Below, piece by piece: positions 29,501 to 35,500 of a stretch of DNA of 64,000 nt. The stretch comes from Gibbula magus (lineage: Eukaryota > Mollusca > Gastropoda > Trochida > Trochidae). The stretch is taken from assembly GCA_936450465.1 (NCBI GenBank), contig OW388296.1, positions 35,922,586 through 35,986,585 of the forward strand, read 5' to 3'. The notes under the pieces were generated by a model. The model did not search any database. It was not told the origin of the DNA and saw only the letters and a list, made by a program, of their open reading frames with translations. The number at the start of each line of letters is the position of its first letter. The stretch's first letter is position 1. Made by a program: the position numbers and the translations under genes.

Positions 29501-31984
29501 ATTGAGATGTTTTAATACAGAAATTACGGATAACGGTGTTGTTACTGTTAAACCATGCAATTAGGTGTTGCTTGCGCTTCATTTAAAAATCGCTTGCATG
29601 CTAGAAGATGTAATTTCTCTATACAATCATGACGTTGGAACCCCCAAATTTCAGATCCATAAAGCATAATAGGTTGGATTTGTGAATCAAACAATTTGAA
29701 AAATATTTTAGGGGTTAAAATGCCAAAGTTCTGAGAAACTGACATATGATAACACTAATAAGGGCTTTCTTGGCACGTGCTGTCAGGTTTATCACACTCT
29801 TTTTGAAGTTTATAGTGAAGAAAAACATAAATCAGAGATATGTATAGTGATTAACAGTGGATAACTGTTTGCCATTTAAAAACCACTTTTTCCTTAGAGG
29901 TGACTGGACCACCTTTTCTAAATATAAGAATGTTCGTTTTTTCAAAATTAACAGATAACTTCTAGTCATGTGTGTAGCGCTCTAAAACATTGAGCTGGTT
30001 TTGTAGACCGACTATAGTATCTGAAACTAGGATGACATCATCAGAAAAGAGTAGGATAAAAATTTCAATCACAGCTGGGAACAATTGGAGATATCATAAT
30101 AAAGTTCGTTTATAAAGAAGGAAAACAAAATTGGACTTAAAATACATCCTTGTCGAACTCCAACAGGACAGTCAAAGAAATCGGTGACATCGTCACCACA
30201 TCGAACACATGATTTAATATTTGAGTACATAGATTTTAAAATAGAATACATTTTCCCTTGTAAACCAGTTTGTCGTAAACATTGCCATAGTTTGCCGCGA
30301 TCAACAGAATCAAAAGCTTTTTTAAAATCCACAAATGCTACATAAAGTTTATGTTTATTACGAGATAAACATTTTTGTATAATTGCATATATATAGTGTA
30401 AAGATATGGTCAGCAGTTGAATAATTTTTTCGAAAACCTGCTTGACATTCAGGAATTAAGTTTTATTTGTTTATAAAATAAATATGTTTTAATTTATCAT
30501 CTTGTTCTATTTTTATTCTTATCCAATGCCAATGGTCTTCTTCACTTTCTGAAAAGAATAATTAATTGTATTACGTTACATGTATTACAAGTTCACCAAT
30601 TACAAATAATGAAAACATTTACCACTGTGGTGTTCCCTATTTTTCGCGGTAGTCACGGCTCAATATTTAACGTATATGGAAGATAATAATTTGATATGAG
30701 TAATTTATAATTTCTTTTTATACATGAACAACTACACATATAATATCAAAGCATATTTGTTTATCATATATTAATTGGGGCGAACCGACCTGGGCCGAAC
30801 CGGTACTGGGCCGAAACGACACTGGGCCGAACTGGTTTTGGGGCGAACTGACGGGATGCGGTGATTTCGTAGGCCAGACAAGTTCGTAGGAGCCGAGAAT
30901 TCGTAGGACTCGTGAATTCGTAGGAGGTGAATTCGTAGGAGGATTAAAATATATATCATAAAGTGATATTTAAACTTGTAAATATTCGTTTGACTGTTAT
31001 TATTTATTACTTTAGTACTTATAACATGTTATAACATATTTTGGATACCATGTCATGTTGATAGATTGCAGTACGAGACTCACAATGTCTCGAATCTTAT
31101 ATACCTTGTGTGTGTTTGTATACGAAACTGAGTCAAAGTTTGAGCCCAAGTAATTAGCCTACTCACCAAACTTGTAAAGTACGTTATTTGTTTGTTAAAA
31201 AAACATGGTGTGAGATGTTTTGATTGCTAAATACTCTGTCGGTGTTAAGTTGTATCAATAAAGGAATATAAATTAGGAAGTATGTACATGAACAACGTTA
31301 ACAAAACAAGGGTTATATGATTGCAAGGGTTAGATGAGAATTCCGCAACTCTTGCGGAAATCCGCACTTTTGCCGCAAAATTTGTCGCTCAGAAATGCCG
31401 CAAAATTGTGTAAATGTGTAATGTAAACCATAATATAATCATACTTACCTGATTCTTTTATTTAGTTATAAAAAAAACTCGACCAAAGTAAATAATAACA
31501 ACACTGAACACACGATTTTTTTATTGAACACAAAACGCAACACAGCGGACAAGTAAACACGTGTTATTGTCAAAATATCATTTAATAAGTTATTAATAAT
31601 TTAATTGTAATAATATCGTACCATAAAGTCAGTCTATAAACATTTATTCCCTTAAACTACGAACTCCTACGAATTCACCGGCCGATCCTCCTTCGAATCC
31701 ACTGAAATATACTCCTACGAACCGGTCTGGCCTACGAATTCACCTACACCCGAACTGACCCGGAACCGTTTCAATAGGCGCCGTTTGTCTTAGGGGATCG
31801 AAAACACCGTACGCAAGGTTATAATAAGAGACACCTTGATACCAGAACAGAACAGCTATTGCAACAATGAGAGACTGAGAAAGTTCATAATATTCAGACC
31901 TGGTTGTTTGGGTTCAAGCTTTTTCACTTCCTTGACGATTCCTCTTTTTGCTAATCTAGCAGCTAATGCAGCTGGTAGGGGCAT
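2382..31984 (-). CDS. PQBP1: PQBP1 gene, exons 1-6 (3' end beyond the left edge)
   Basis: Polyglutamine-binding protein 1 is a nuclear WW-domain protein that binds splicing factors, including U5-15kD and WBP11, and links transcription to pre-mRNA splicing. Six minus-strand exons join with compatible phases: 31984-31900, 26642-26441, 23773-23657, 23462-23362, 19879-19800 and 2523-2382 (727 nt, 242 codons plus one base). Seen: N-terminus MPLPAALAARLAKRGI, very close to the vertebrate start; an acidic AEDYDEP segment (36-42); a cysteine-rich CPNKTNPYHQC segment (81-91); a WW domain (about 122-153; W127, Y139/Y140, W150, P153); an acidic stretch (about 178-189); and an Arg/Asp-rich region (209-241) like the DR repeats of vertebrate PQBP1. 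The conserved C-terminal U5-15kD-binding tail is absent and must be encoded left of base 1. Introns are 5.3, 2.7, 0.2, 3.5 and 17.3 kb. The identification rests on remembered family features; the splice sites were read by eye. Confidence 0.88.
2533..2935. repeat. 12-bp minisatellite beside PQBP1 exon 6
   Basis: Tandem copies of an approximately 12-bp unit (ataggtgacata / acaggtgacata), about 33 of them, are interspersed with a longer variant containing agccgtaacaggtgac. It lies in intron 5 directly next to the exon 6 acceptor. The open frames that run through it on the minus strand (MSPICHLYVTC type) come from the repeat. Confidence 0.85.
3165..4400 (+). mobile_element. Family 2 rolling-circle-like element, copy 1
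   Basis: The 5' part (aactagatgagcatttg, ggacaccgcaaaagcagag) aligns with 11953-12030, and the 3' end (aagtcggagctgctaaatat) matches 16071-16089. Inside are about three tandem 177-bp modules (phase marked by ataatatttcgg at 3892, 4069 and 4246). Each is 59 codons without a stop, so an open frame of 144 codons at 3843-4277 is a by-product. No transposase is present. The element looks non-autonomous and Helentron-associated by structure; that is inference. Confidence 0.5.
4401..5285. other. AT-rich intron sequence, no gene seen
   Basis: No splice-bounded exon, convincing open frame or tandem repeat is visible in this part of PQBP1 intron 5. Confidence 0.5.
5681..6550 (+). CDS. LINE ORF1 protein (coiled coil plus RRM-like, 289 aa)
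   Basis: ORF1p of L1-like elements binds element RNA as a multimer and acts as a nucleic-acid chaperone. Here the N-terminus (1-60) is polar and probably disordered. Residues about 60-135 have heptad-like spacing (ITRQLNELKGEINEIKHK) typical of a coiled coil. Residues about 140-215 read like the L1 RRM domain (NLLVYGIKTTEDPETAVREL, then VNVHRLPR and PVIVKFVR). The last 70 residues are basic (RSQKKSIRTDLPVKLKKLRS) like the L1 C-terminal domain. The frame is intact from ATG to TAA. The start follows an 80-bp leader and an AAAAATG context. No CCHC knuckle is seen. Confidence 0.85.
   Translation: MSVTRSGVNRNKQTEEILTETQQKADKNVNKKQTTVQIMTENLVDSADPPDSMAADIKKFIAASFRVQSEDITRQLNELKGEINEIKHKTEDILTSVEFNSAEIETNKMAIRQVSDAAADFRDEVEKKFLTQELYSRKVNLLVYGIKTTEDPETAVRELFYDIGIDNARDMLLVNVHRLPRLGTDPTWPSSGPGPVIVKFVRMTDQQDVYNATFKQGGVLRSQKKSIRTDLPVKLKKLRSKLVAKGKDLRYEYQVQTRVIERGINVILQYRYSKDTQWKPIGLDEVFQR
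7175..10990 (+). pseudogene. LINE ORF2: endonuclease and reverse transcriptase, three frameshifts
   Basis: ORF2p nicks the target and reverse-transcribes element RNA there. Residues 1-235 form an APE-like endonuclease: LNCRGL (N11), QDTH (D40 where Glu is usual), GGDFNL (D142, N144) and TDHS (D229, H230). The reverse transcriptase follows in the segment 8686-10362, with DFEKAFDSVSW, GCRQGDPLSPYIF and YADDTEF. The last segment (10517-10990) has CTFCGAEPETILHLFWNC, a Cys/His cluster usual at the C-terminus of these proteins. The frame breaks at an A7 run (8596-8602), a T7 run (8647-8653) and a T7 run (10349-10355). No other break is evident. All three are in homopolymers, so they may be sequencing errors or young mutations. 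Confidence 0.88.
11551..11952 (+). repeat. 5' end of an outer family 1 element
   Basis: It starts with the family 1 5' signature (gagccatgggctc hairpin, then tgtagctcatcag) at about 11556-11583. It continues with sequence shared with the 25263 copy (tataatgcacaatccctaac). It is cut by the family 2 element; the likely continuation is at 16090. Confidence 0.6.
11953..16089 (+). mobile_element. Family 2 rolling-circle-like element, copy 2
   Basis: The 5' end carries gggacaccgcaaaagcagag, then cagctccgaaac. The 3' end has a perfect hairpin, GCAGCTCCGACT and AGTCGGAGCTGC (16060-16084), followed by taaatatt. The 5' copy of GCAGCTCCGA and its 3' inverse make short subterminal inverted repeats. Inside are about three modules of 425-430 bp marked by cattgtgtataacaatca and tgaccttgacctttgacc, and a gcggcggcggcg run near 16021. 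A family 1 element (12839-15384) is inserted in one module. A 3' hairpin, inverted subterminal repeats and no transposase resemble non-autonomous Helentrons; that is inference. Confidence 0.6.
12839..15384 (+). mobile_element. Complete family 1 element with sixteen 145-bp modules
   Basis: It begins with aatagagccatgggctctgt and agctcatca and ends with gcccatcgggcctttcaggc and ctgatgagctaaaaa. TAGCTCATCA and TGATGAGCTA are inverted copies. A GGCCT-ttc-AGGCC hairpin lies about 10 nt from the 3' end and an (acgg)n run about 60 nt before it. The middle holds about 16 tandem modules of 145 bp (phase marked by aaggatgtgacccc from 13247 on). A six-module block is duplicated with a shift of about 870 bp. 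It is inserted in a family 2 module at an A-rich site. No protein is encoded. Confidence 0.75.
16090..19396 (+). repeat. Outer family 1 element: 540-bp higher-order array and 3' end
   Basis: About five higher-order units of some 540 bp (phase marked by catttcatcaccagtcatatg near 16276, 16826, 17366, 17919 and 18466) each combine two 145-bp-type modules with about 250 bp of other sequence. Three to four plain modules follow (18740-19260), then the (acgg)n tail and the terminus cctgatgagctaaaaa at 19380-19396. It probably belongs to the element whose 5' end is at 11551. Confidence 0.65.
19579..19757 (+). repeat. Dispersed repeat, copy 2, with a family 1 terminus
   Basis: ctctcgaaaacaactttcat onward is a diverged copy of 1-180. 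It ends in gaggcctgatgagctaaaaa. It lies just inside intron 5, about 45 bp from the exon 5 donor. Confidence 0.6.
19800..19879 (-). CDS. PQBP1: PQBP1 exon 5 (acidic linker)
   Basis: The acceptor is tttgtattacag and the donor is AATG|GTCAGT. Phase 1 in and 0 out fits exons 4 and 6 exactly. It encodes A-VLGKTGALVDMDDHSDDEDM-DHELAM, a linker after the WW domain whose second half is rich in Asp/Glu. A fragment of a family 1 3' end (cctgatgagctaaaaa) lies about 45 bp inside the following intron. Confidence 0.8.
20074..20546 (+). mobile_element. Short family 1 element
   Basis: It runs from agagtcattggctctgtagt to ggcctgatgagctaaaaa with two modules between. Two further solo 5' ends (gtcattggctctgcagctca at about 19976 and gtcattggctctgtaagtca at about 20025) lie just before it. 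Confidence 0.65.
20542..20709 (+). pseudogene. piggyBac-type transposase C-terminal remnant
   Basis: The frame from 20542 reads KKRVDRESYECTECNVALC, then AVPCFKLYHTATDY and an acidic tail ending at TGA 20707-20709. CxxC...LC...PCFxxYHT is the C-terminal cysteine-rich domain of piggyBac transposases and piggyBac-derived proteins, which binds the transposon ends. Only about 55 residues remain, because the upstream part is replaced by the family 1 element that abuts it. No DDD catalytic core, TTAA target or terminal repeats are visible. A domesticated exon is possible but there is no acceptor at its start. Confidence 0.6.
20710..21180. other. AT-rich intron 4 sequence, no gene seen
   Basis: This may include the old 3' part of the piggyBac element. 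It has poly-T runs at about 21064 and 21175. No coding signal is visible. Confidence 0.4.
21183..22057 (+). mobile_element. Family 1 element with about five modules
   Basis: The 5' signature atagagccatgggctctgta and gctcatcaggg is followed by about five 145-bp modules, then gaagtcgaaaaagcgaaaag, (acgg)n and the terminus ggcctgatgagctaaaaa. It lies in PQBP1 intron 4. Confidence 0.75.
22104..22664 (+). repeat. Imperfect repeat of about 350 bp, two copies and a partial
   Basis: gtaaagaggaataaattgtc at about 22142 recurs at about 22507, and taaagctggaaataaagaca at 22214 and 22578. A shorter third copy starts near 22620. Open frames here look random. Confidence 0.55.
22665..22985 (+). repeat. 32-bp minisatellite, about ten copies
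   Basis: The unit begins acatctggtcttcaagtcca and continues tatataaattaa. About ten nearly identical copies lie in intron 4. Confidence 0.9.
22990..23361. other. Intron 4 sequence next to exon 4, no gene seen
   Basis: No repeat or coding signal beyond the exon 4 donor at 23361. Confidence 0.5.
23362..23462 (-). CDS. PQBP1: PQBP1 exon 4 (rest of WW domain)
   Basis: The acceptor is ttgattacag and the donor is CAGG|GTATGT; phase is 2 in and 1 out. It encodes CRYYYWNLVTDQVSWLSPAH and onward, matching the YYWN...VSWLSP second half of the PQBP1 WW domain, which binds proline-rich partners. The aromatic YYW triplet is intact; a Tyr in this motif is mutated in human PQBP1-linked intellectual disability. 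Intron 3 is only 194 bp and repeat-free, unlike its neighbours. Confidence 0.9.
23657..23773 (-). CDS. PQBP1: PQBP1 exon 3 (start of WW domain)
   Basis: The acceptor is tttgtctttgcag and the donor is AAAC|GTGAGA; phase is 2 in and 2 out. It encodes KNRYGLKEFKAQSTMLKKRD (from residue 96), then a basic stretch and PLPEGWQEVADTET, the first strand of the WW domain with W127. A family 1 repeat begins about 27 bp upstream of the acceptor, in intron 2. Confidence 0.88.
23801..24017 (+). mobile_element. Deleted family 1 derivative near exon 3
   Basis: The 5' end aaatagagcctttggctctg and the 3' end ggccagatgagctaaaaagt enclose only about 150 bp, including a scrap of the second module type (caacaaaatcgactgtag). 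It lies in intron 2 about 27 bp from the exon 3 acceptor. Confidence 0.6.
24018..24699. other. Intron 2 sequence, no gene recognised
   Basis: Mixed-composition sequence without recognisable exon or RNA gene. It has a poly-C run at about 24687-24698. Confidence 0.4.
24700..25245 (+). repeat. Array of the second module type
   Basis: Three modules of roughly 145-180 bp have ggtcaaggtcaccaaaatcg, aatttgaagactttgggt and a gttaacaagag motif. They are followed by the GC-rich end also seen at 1575-1640. They share module type with 1010-1580. Confidence 0.65.
25263..25983 (+). mobile_element. Family 1 element with about three modules
   Basis: The 5' signature is agaaccatgggctctgtagc and tcatcaggg; the 3' end is accagatgagctaaatg. 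The modules are diverged. It lies in PQBP1 intron 2. Confidence 0.65.
25984..26440. other. Intron 2 sequence, no gene seen
   Basis: No repeat or coding signal other than the exon 2 donor region. Confidence 0.4.
26441..26642 (-). CDS. PQBP1: PQBP1 exon 2 (acidic and cysteine-rich segment)
   Basis: The acceptor is a pyrimidine-rich tract ending in ttctttcag; the donor is CAA|GTATGT. The exon enters in phase 1 and leaves in phase 2 (residues 29-95, with codon 96 split). EEVEEVFAEDYDEP matches the EEEIIAEDYDDDP block that follows the N-terminus in vertebrate PQBP1. Residues C81, H89, C91 and C95 form a compact Cys/His cluster (CPNKTNPYHQCTLYC) that could bind metal. Vertebrate PQBP1, as I recall it, lacks this insert. 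Confidence 0.87.
26643..27762. other. Intron 1 sequence, no gene seen
   Basis: AT-rich. Short open frames on both strands lack recognisable motifs or splice boundaries. Confidence 0.45.
27763..27926. repeat. 57-bp inverted repeat with a 50-bp loop
   Basis: The arms 27763-27819 (gatatcctcttgaatttcgt onward) and 27870-27926 pair with about four mismatches in 57. It looks like a short foldback or MITE. No clear target duplication was found. Confidence 0.75.
27880..28093 (+). repeat. Direct repeat, copy 1 (second copy at 32288)
   Basis: Starting at gagggttctttcagggtatt and ending at gaagccattcatcggcg, it matches 32288-32500 throughout with small gaps. The two copies lie on either side of PQBP1 exon 1. 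Confidence 0.8.
28525..29272 (+). repeat. Direct repeats of about 85 bp around a 580-bp segment
   Basis: ttattgataagggtggtgat at about 28528 recurs as ttgataagggtggtgaaata at about 29191, with similar flanks. The interior has no open frame. Confidence 0.6.
29548..30455 (-). pseudogene. LINE reverse transcriptase fragment inside F1
   Basis: The minus strand reads PECQAGFRKNYSTADHIF, then VDFKKAFDSVDRGKLWQCLR, GVRQGCILSPILFSFFINEL and, after frameshifts, a worn SDD catalytic region. It ends in LYGSEIWGFQRHDCIEKLHL, the usual sequence after the thumb. It lacks the endonuclease and C-terminus and has several frameshifts and stops. The order of motifs is that of a non-LTR reverse transcriptase. 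It appears to have been carried into or inserted in the foldback element. Confidence 0.75.
30456..30776. other. AT-rich interior of F1, no gene seen
   Basis: No coding signal or repeat before the right inverted arm begins. Confidence 0.5.
30853..31751. mobile_element. Foldback-like element F2, nested in F1
   Basis: The ends GGGATGCGGTGATTTCGTAG and GGGTGTAGGTGAATTCGTAG (right end read in reverse) are inverted repeats. The target duplication is gaactgac at 30845-30852 and 31752-31759. The arms hold several copies of GAATTCGTAGGA-like motifs (30865-30945; 31660-31745). It is 899 bp with an AT-rich interior that also has GCGGAAATCCGC-like runs (31340-31400). No open frame. Confidence 0.8.
31900..31984 (-). 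CDS. PQBP1: PQBP1 exon 1 (start codon exon)
   Basis: The ATG at 31984-31982 opens MPLPAALAARLAKRGIVKEV, followed by KKLEPKQP. It ends in phase 1 at a CCAG|GTCTGA donor. The MPLP...LAKRGI block is the hallmark N-terminus of PQBP1 and decides the start. The 5' UTR and promoter should lie just above 31984; I see no clear TATA box or initiator. A foldback-like element ends only 132 bp inside intron 1. Confidence 0.88.
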
Positions 31985-32287
31985 AATGGCAAAAATGTAC
32001 TAAACATATATTTATATGATGAACCTTTACTTCTCCGAAGTAATATCTAAGGGGGACAACTCTAAATTATTATTACTTCCTCCTTGCATACCGCTACAGT
32101 AGAAAACATCGGTGTGTAGTTTCACTATTTTGCGGCCTCAGTCGTACATCGATAATATTGAAGCCAACCTCATCCCCGTGACTGATCAACTATCATCCCT
32201 GAATTCACGGACCTGTCTTGGTCAGGATTCCTGTCTATCAAAAGTTACCTCTTTCCAGAAGTTATAACATGCAATTTATGTAATGAA
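31985..32287. other. PQBP1: PQBP1 5' flank, probable 5' UTR and promoter region
   Basis: This is the sequence just upstream of the start codon on the minus strand. No TATA box, CpG cluster or initiator could be assigned with confidence. Confidence 0.35.
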
Positions 32288-32500
32288 AATGAGGGTTCTA
32301 TCGGGGTATTTTTTGTGGAAACGAAATTCGAGAGCATTTTCCTGTTTACACATTTACATGCTTAAAAGTTAAAACACAGTCAAATTGAAAGATACTAATG
32401 AAGGTAATATTTTGATGGCTTTTATATTTCACAAATTGGTAAGGGAAGCGCACACTTGTTGAAAAATAAAAACGATGAGAACTGAAGCCATTCATCGGCG
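32288..32500 (+). repeat. Direct repeat, copy 2 (see 27880)
   Basis: It has gagggttctatcggggtatt to gaagccattcatcggcg. This copy is interrupted at its right end by element F3, after which tcatcggcgctg resumes at 32828. Confidence 0.8.
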
Positions 32501-32827
32501 GGATGCGGAAAACTCATACCCAAAACGAACTCGTCTCAACCGGAAATTCGTACCAACGGATAACTCGTACCCCAAGAAATCGGATGGCGCACTTTCAAAT
32601 CATAATTATCATAAGTAGGCTATACAGAAAGTATTTTTTTACGAGTTTCGCCAGGACATTCTCCTTGATTGATAATAAATAATATAATATTTTTATTTAC
32701 ATTATCAATACATCTAATACCAAAAATAAAAAATGGGTACGAGTTCTCCTGCAGATTTGGGTACGAGTTTTCCGATTTTTGTGGGTACGAGTTCGTTATG
32801 GGTAGGCCTACGAGTTTTCTTACAGCC
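32500..32827. mobile_element. Foldback-like element F3
   Basis: The ends are GGGATGCGGAAAACTC and, inverted, GGCTGTAAGAAAACTC. The 8-bp target duplication is tcatcggc at 32492-32499 and 32828-32835, and the uninterrupted site exists at about 28085-28093. The arms hold repeats of AACTCGTACCC / GGGTACGAGTT. At 328 bp it is MITE-sized with no coding capacity. It shares the start GGGATGCGG with F2. Confidence 0.82.
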
Positions 32828-32839
32828 TCATCGGCGCTG

Positions 32840-35500
32840 TCAGTGGGGAAATCTGCAGCATATCCCCAGAGCTCTTTCTCTTTCTTAACTTGTCAATCTC
32901 GGCATGATTTCGTACATATGTGCCATATCATGCAAAGTAGGCACCTTTTATACCCTGTAGAAGCATCCAGTTCATGCAAATACTGCTTGAATGTTGCTAC
33001 ATTTTAGTGATAATGCGTTTGGATGATAAACAAAAAAATGAAAAGTTTGAATTTTCAAGCAAAAATGTTCACAAAAATAATCGTCTGTGTTCTTAAATAC
33101 TATTAAGTCATTTGTCAACACAGTAAACTCGTTTTCACTAAGGTAAATTACGATAAAAGATCTTTAATGACCAGAAAAATATATTTCATAAGTTTCACAC
33201 TTAAACTTACTCAATAACAGTATTTTTCATCGTTTAGGGGTTATGATGTAAAGCATACAACCTTTTTGTCTAGTCAAAAAAGTAAAAGTTTACTTTCAAC
33301 TTCTTCTGGACATCTAAATCACATTTATTGGTTACTACCCGCCTGGTCGAAAACCGGACAATTTTAAACTTCTTAAGCATCCTGCATTTTGCCACAATAT
33401 GAATCCATCAGGAATTTTAAACGTGTTATTAGCATAAAGCTACGTTATTCAGCTTTCTTTTGAACCATTCATTTCTCAAATATCTTTGATACTTACAAGG
33501 TTATTAAAAAAAGAAGTGGGGTAACGTTTCTTTTGGCGTTCAGTGTAGGTGGCACCCATCCCTACAAGTCGATATAAGACAGACGGGAATAGCACGCGGT
33601 TTAAAGATAACAGACATAAGTAGATATTTGTCGTATTTGATCTAAAAACCAAAATACGATCGTAAACATAAAACTTTTTCTGATTTCAAGGAAAACTGAC
33701 TTTGCCATGGTAAATGTAACAAAGCAAGTATCGTTCATGCAATACAGTGTCAATGTGCCATATATACACATGTGCGTTCTCATTACTTTGTCTTTGTTTT
33801 GAACAGTGCTATCATTGGGGCAAAGTGGGTCCAGCCAGCCCACTATACCCTACTCAGTTTTATACATTTAAAGGGATATTGCTTTGATATCAGAATGTTA
33901 ATATATATCCTCAGCATTACCCTGTGGTAACATACCAAAATAGTAGATGGGCCTTTATATGTGGCTCAAACCACTGACCCAATGTCAAGGTAGATACACC
34001 ACTCCTTATGTTTTACTTTCATTACACTATTGGGGGCGTTCTGTTAAGGTGAAACAAAGGTATATCATCAGGAACTTGCCATAATATTCTTATAAGTAAA
34101 TGGCAGGTTGATTAGAATGTTATAAATTTACCGAAATTGCAAGTTGAGGAAACATTTTATTTGTAAAAGTTGTAAGCTTTCTTTATATCTTTCTTAAAAA
34201 AGTTCTCTTTGGTTTCTGTCACTACAGTATTCCCCCCCCCCCCCCCCCCCCCCTCCCCCCCCCCCCCCCTAAAGTCAGGATATCTTTGGCAAATCTTCCT
34301 TAGAAGACATATGCTGTTCATATTAATTGATTGAGTATTTCAGATGTAATGTAATTGCCTATGGCACAACCATTTTCGCTGATTTTTTTGCTTTGGTTCA
34401 TTCTCGATATATATTCGTAATATCTTTTTTTCAAATTGTAATTGTGTTTAATTTGAGAAAATCAGTGAGGTACGAAGTCACAAAAGCAAGTGGGGTAAAT
34501 AGAGCACACTGAATTCATTTTGCCCCAATACATGGGGTAAATCGGGACAACATTTTATAAACAATAATTAGTATTTTTCTTAATTTAGAGTTGTTCTTTC
34601 AAGTAACGCTTATGGTTAATGAAAGACACATCCTTAAAAATGTGGATAAAGTATAGACAACGTTTGACACTCTTCTCAAACTGGATAAACATGACATAAT
34701 TCGTTAAAGATCTGATGAAATGCATTTTTCTCAAGAATGACAGATGATTACCTCTACGTATATTGTATATCGGAATCAATTGAGCATAAAATCGAGACAA
34801 TTTACACTTGCAATTGATAATTAAGATGATTTTAATTCACCCATTTTAACAATACCGCAATTAGTTGTGCTATTCATTTTGAAAATGCTCACTGAGGCGT
34901 GACTGTGATAAGCGACAGACGAGGCCGGCTTGTCAGCTACTCCGCCGAGTCTCGTTAATTAATTAATGATGATTATCACTGCCGCTAAATGAATTTATGA
35001 GGTGTATTACATCGCCAAAAAGACATGTTTATGTAATAATTGTGTAAATGTCATCTGCGGAATTACCTAGTTGGATATCTAAACATTCGATATATTAATT
35101 TAAATTTAAATTTAAGTTGGTCTATTGAAGAGTTCTTTGTGAAATTAACAATCAAAATGTTGCGAAATTACGTTCAATTATGACTATCACCGAAAATCAG
35201 ATTCCTCCACATACGTCACAGAAGTCACCCCTTCACGGGCCACACCTCCGCAGACTTTCATTCTGGTCGCCGGGGCTAAATTAGGCGGTTTTTTAAAAAG
35301 CCGTATATAAGTAATTTATGGACCGATTTCAGAAATTTAAAATCGAGCAATTGTCAAATTGACATCCCATTTTAATTAATCCGATTTGGACCATATGTCA
35401 TTGCATCTATCCTTTAAGGTGCCCACGCTGCCCCGACCTCCCCTACAATAGACGACAGCACCCTTGCACTTCCCGGATTTGGCGGGTAGATGATCCGGGC
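32840..35500. other. AT-rich intergenic DNA, no gene recognised
   Basis: No exon or known repeat stands out. There is a poly-C tract at about 34232-34269. gtggggtaa and ggggcaaagtggg motifs (33517, 33818, 34490, 34534) recall the ends of the 45287 transposon but form no clear element. TAAT-rich sequence lies at 34955-34970. Confidence 0.4.

Larger units (their letters stand above)
29394..31767. mobile_element. Foldback-like element F1 (contains element F2 and a LINE scrap)
   Basis: The ends are GGTTACGGGTCAG and the inverse of CTGACCCGGAACC, flanked by the 8-bp target duplication gtttcaat at 29386-29393 and 31768-31775. The inverted arms (29394-29462; 30777-30852 plus 31760-31767) are built from repeated CAGTTCGGCCC-like and TTCGCCCC motifs. 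Without F2 it is about 1.5 kb. It carries a minus-strand LINE reverse transcriptase piece and no transposase. The 8-bp duplication fits hAT- or P-like elements. Confidence 0.75.

Noticed and set aside
33601..33843. 80-codon minus-strand frame starting MGWLDPLCPND
   Set aside because: No domain, splice site or neighbouring exon supports it.
33500..34560. gtggggtaa / ggggcaaagtggg motifs as another copy of the 45287 transposon
   Set aside because: The motifs are short and scattered, and no paired ends with TA flanks could be drawn.
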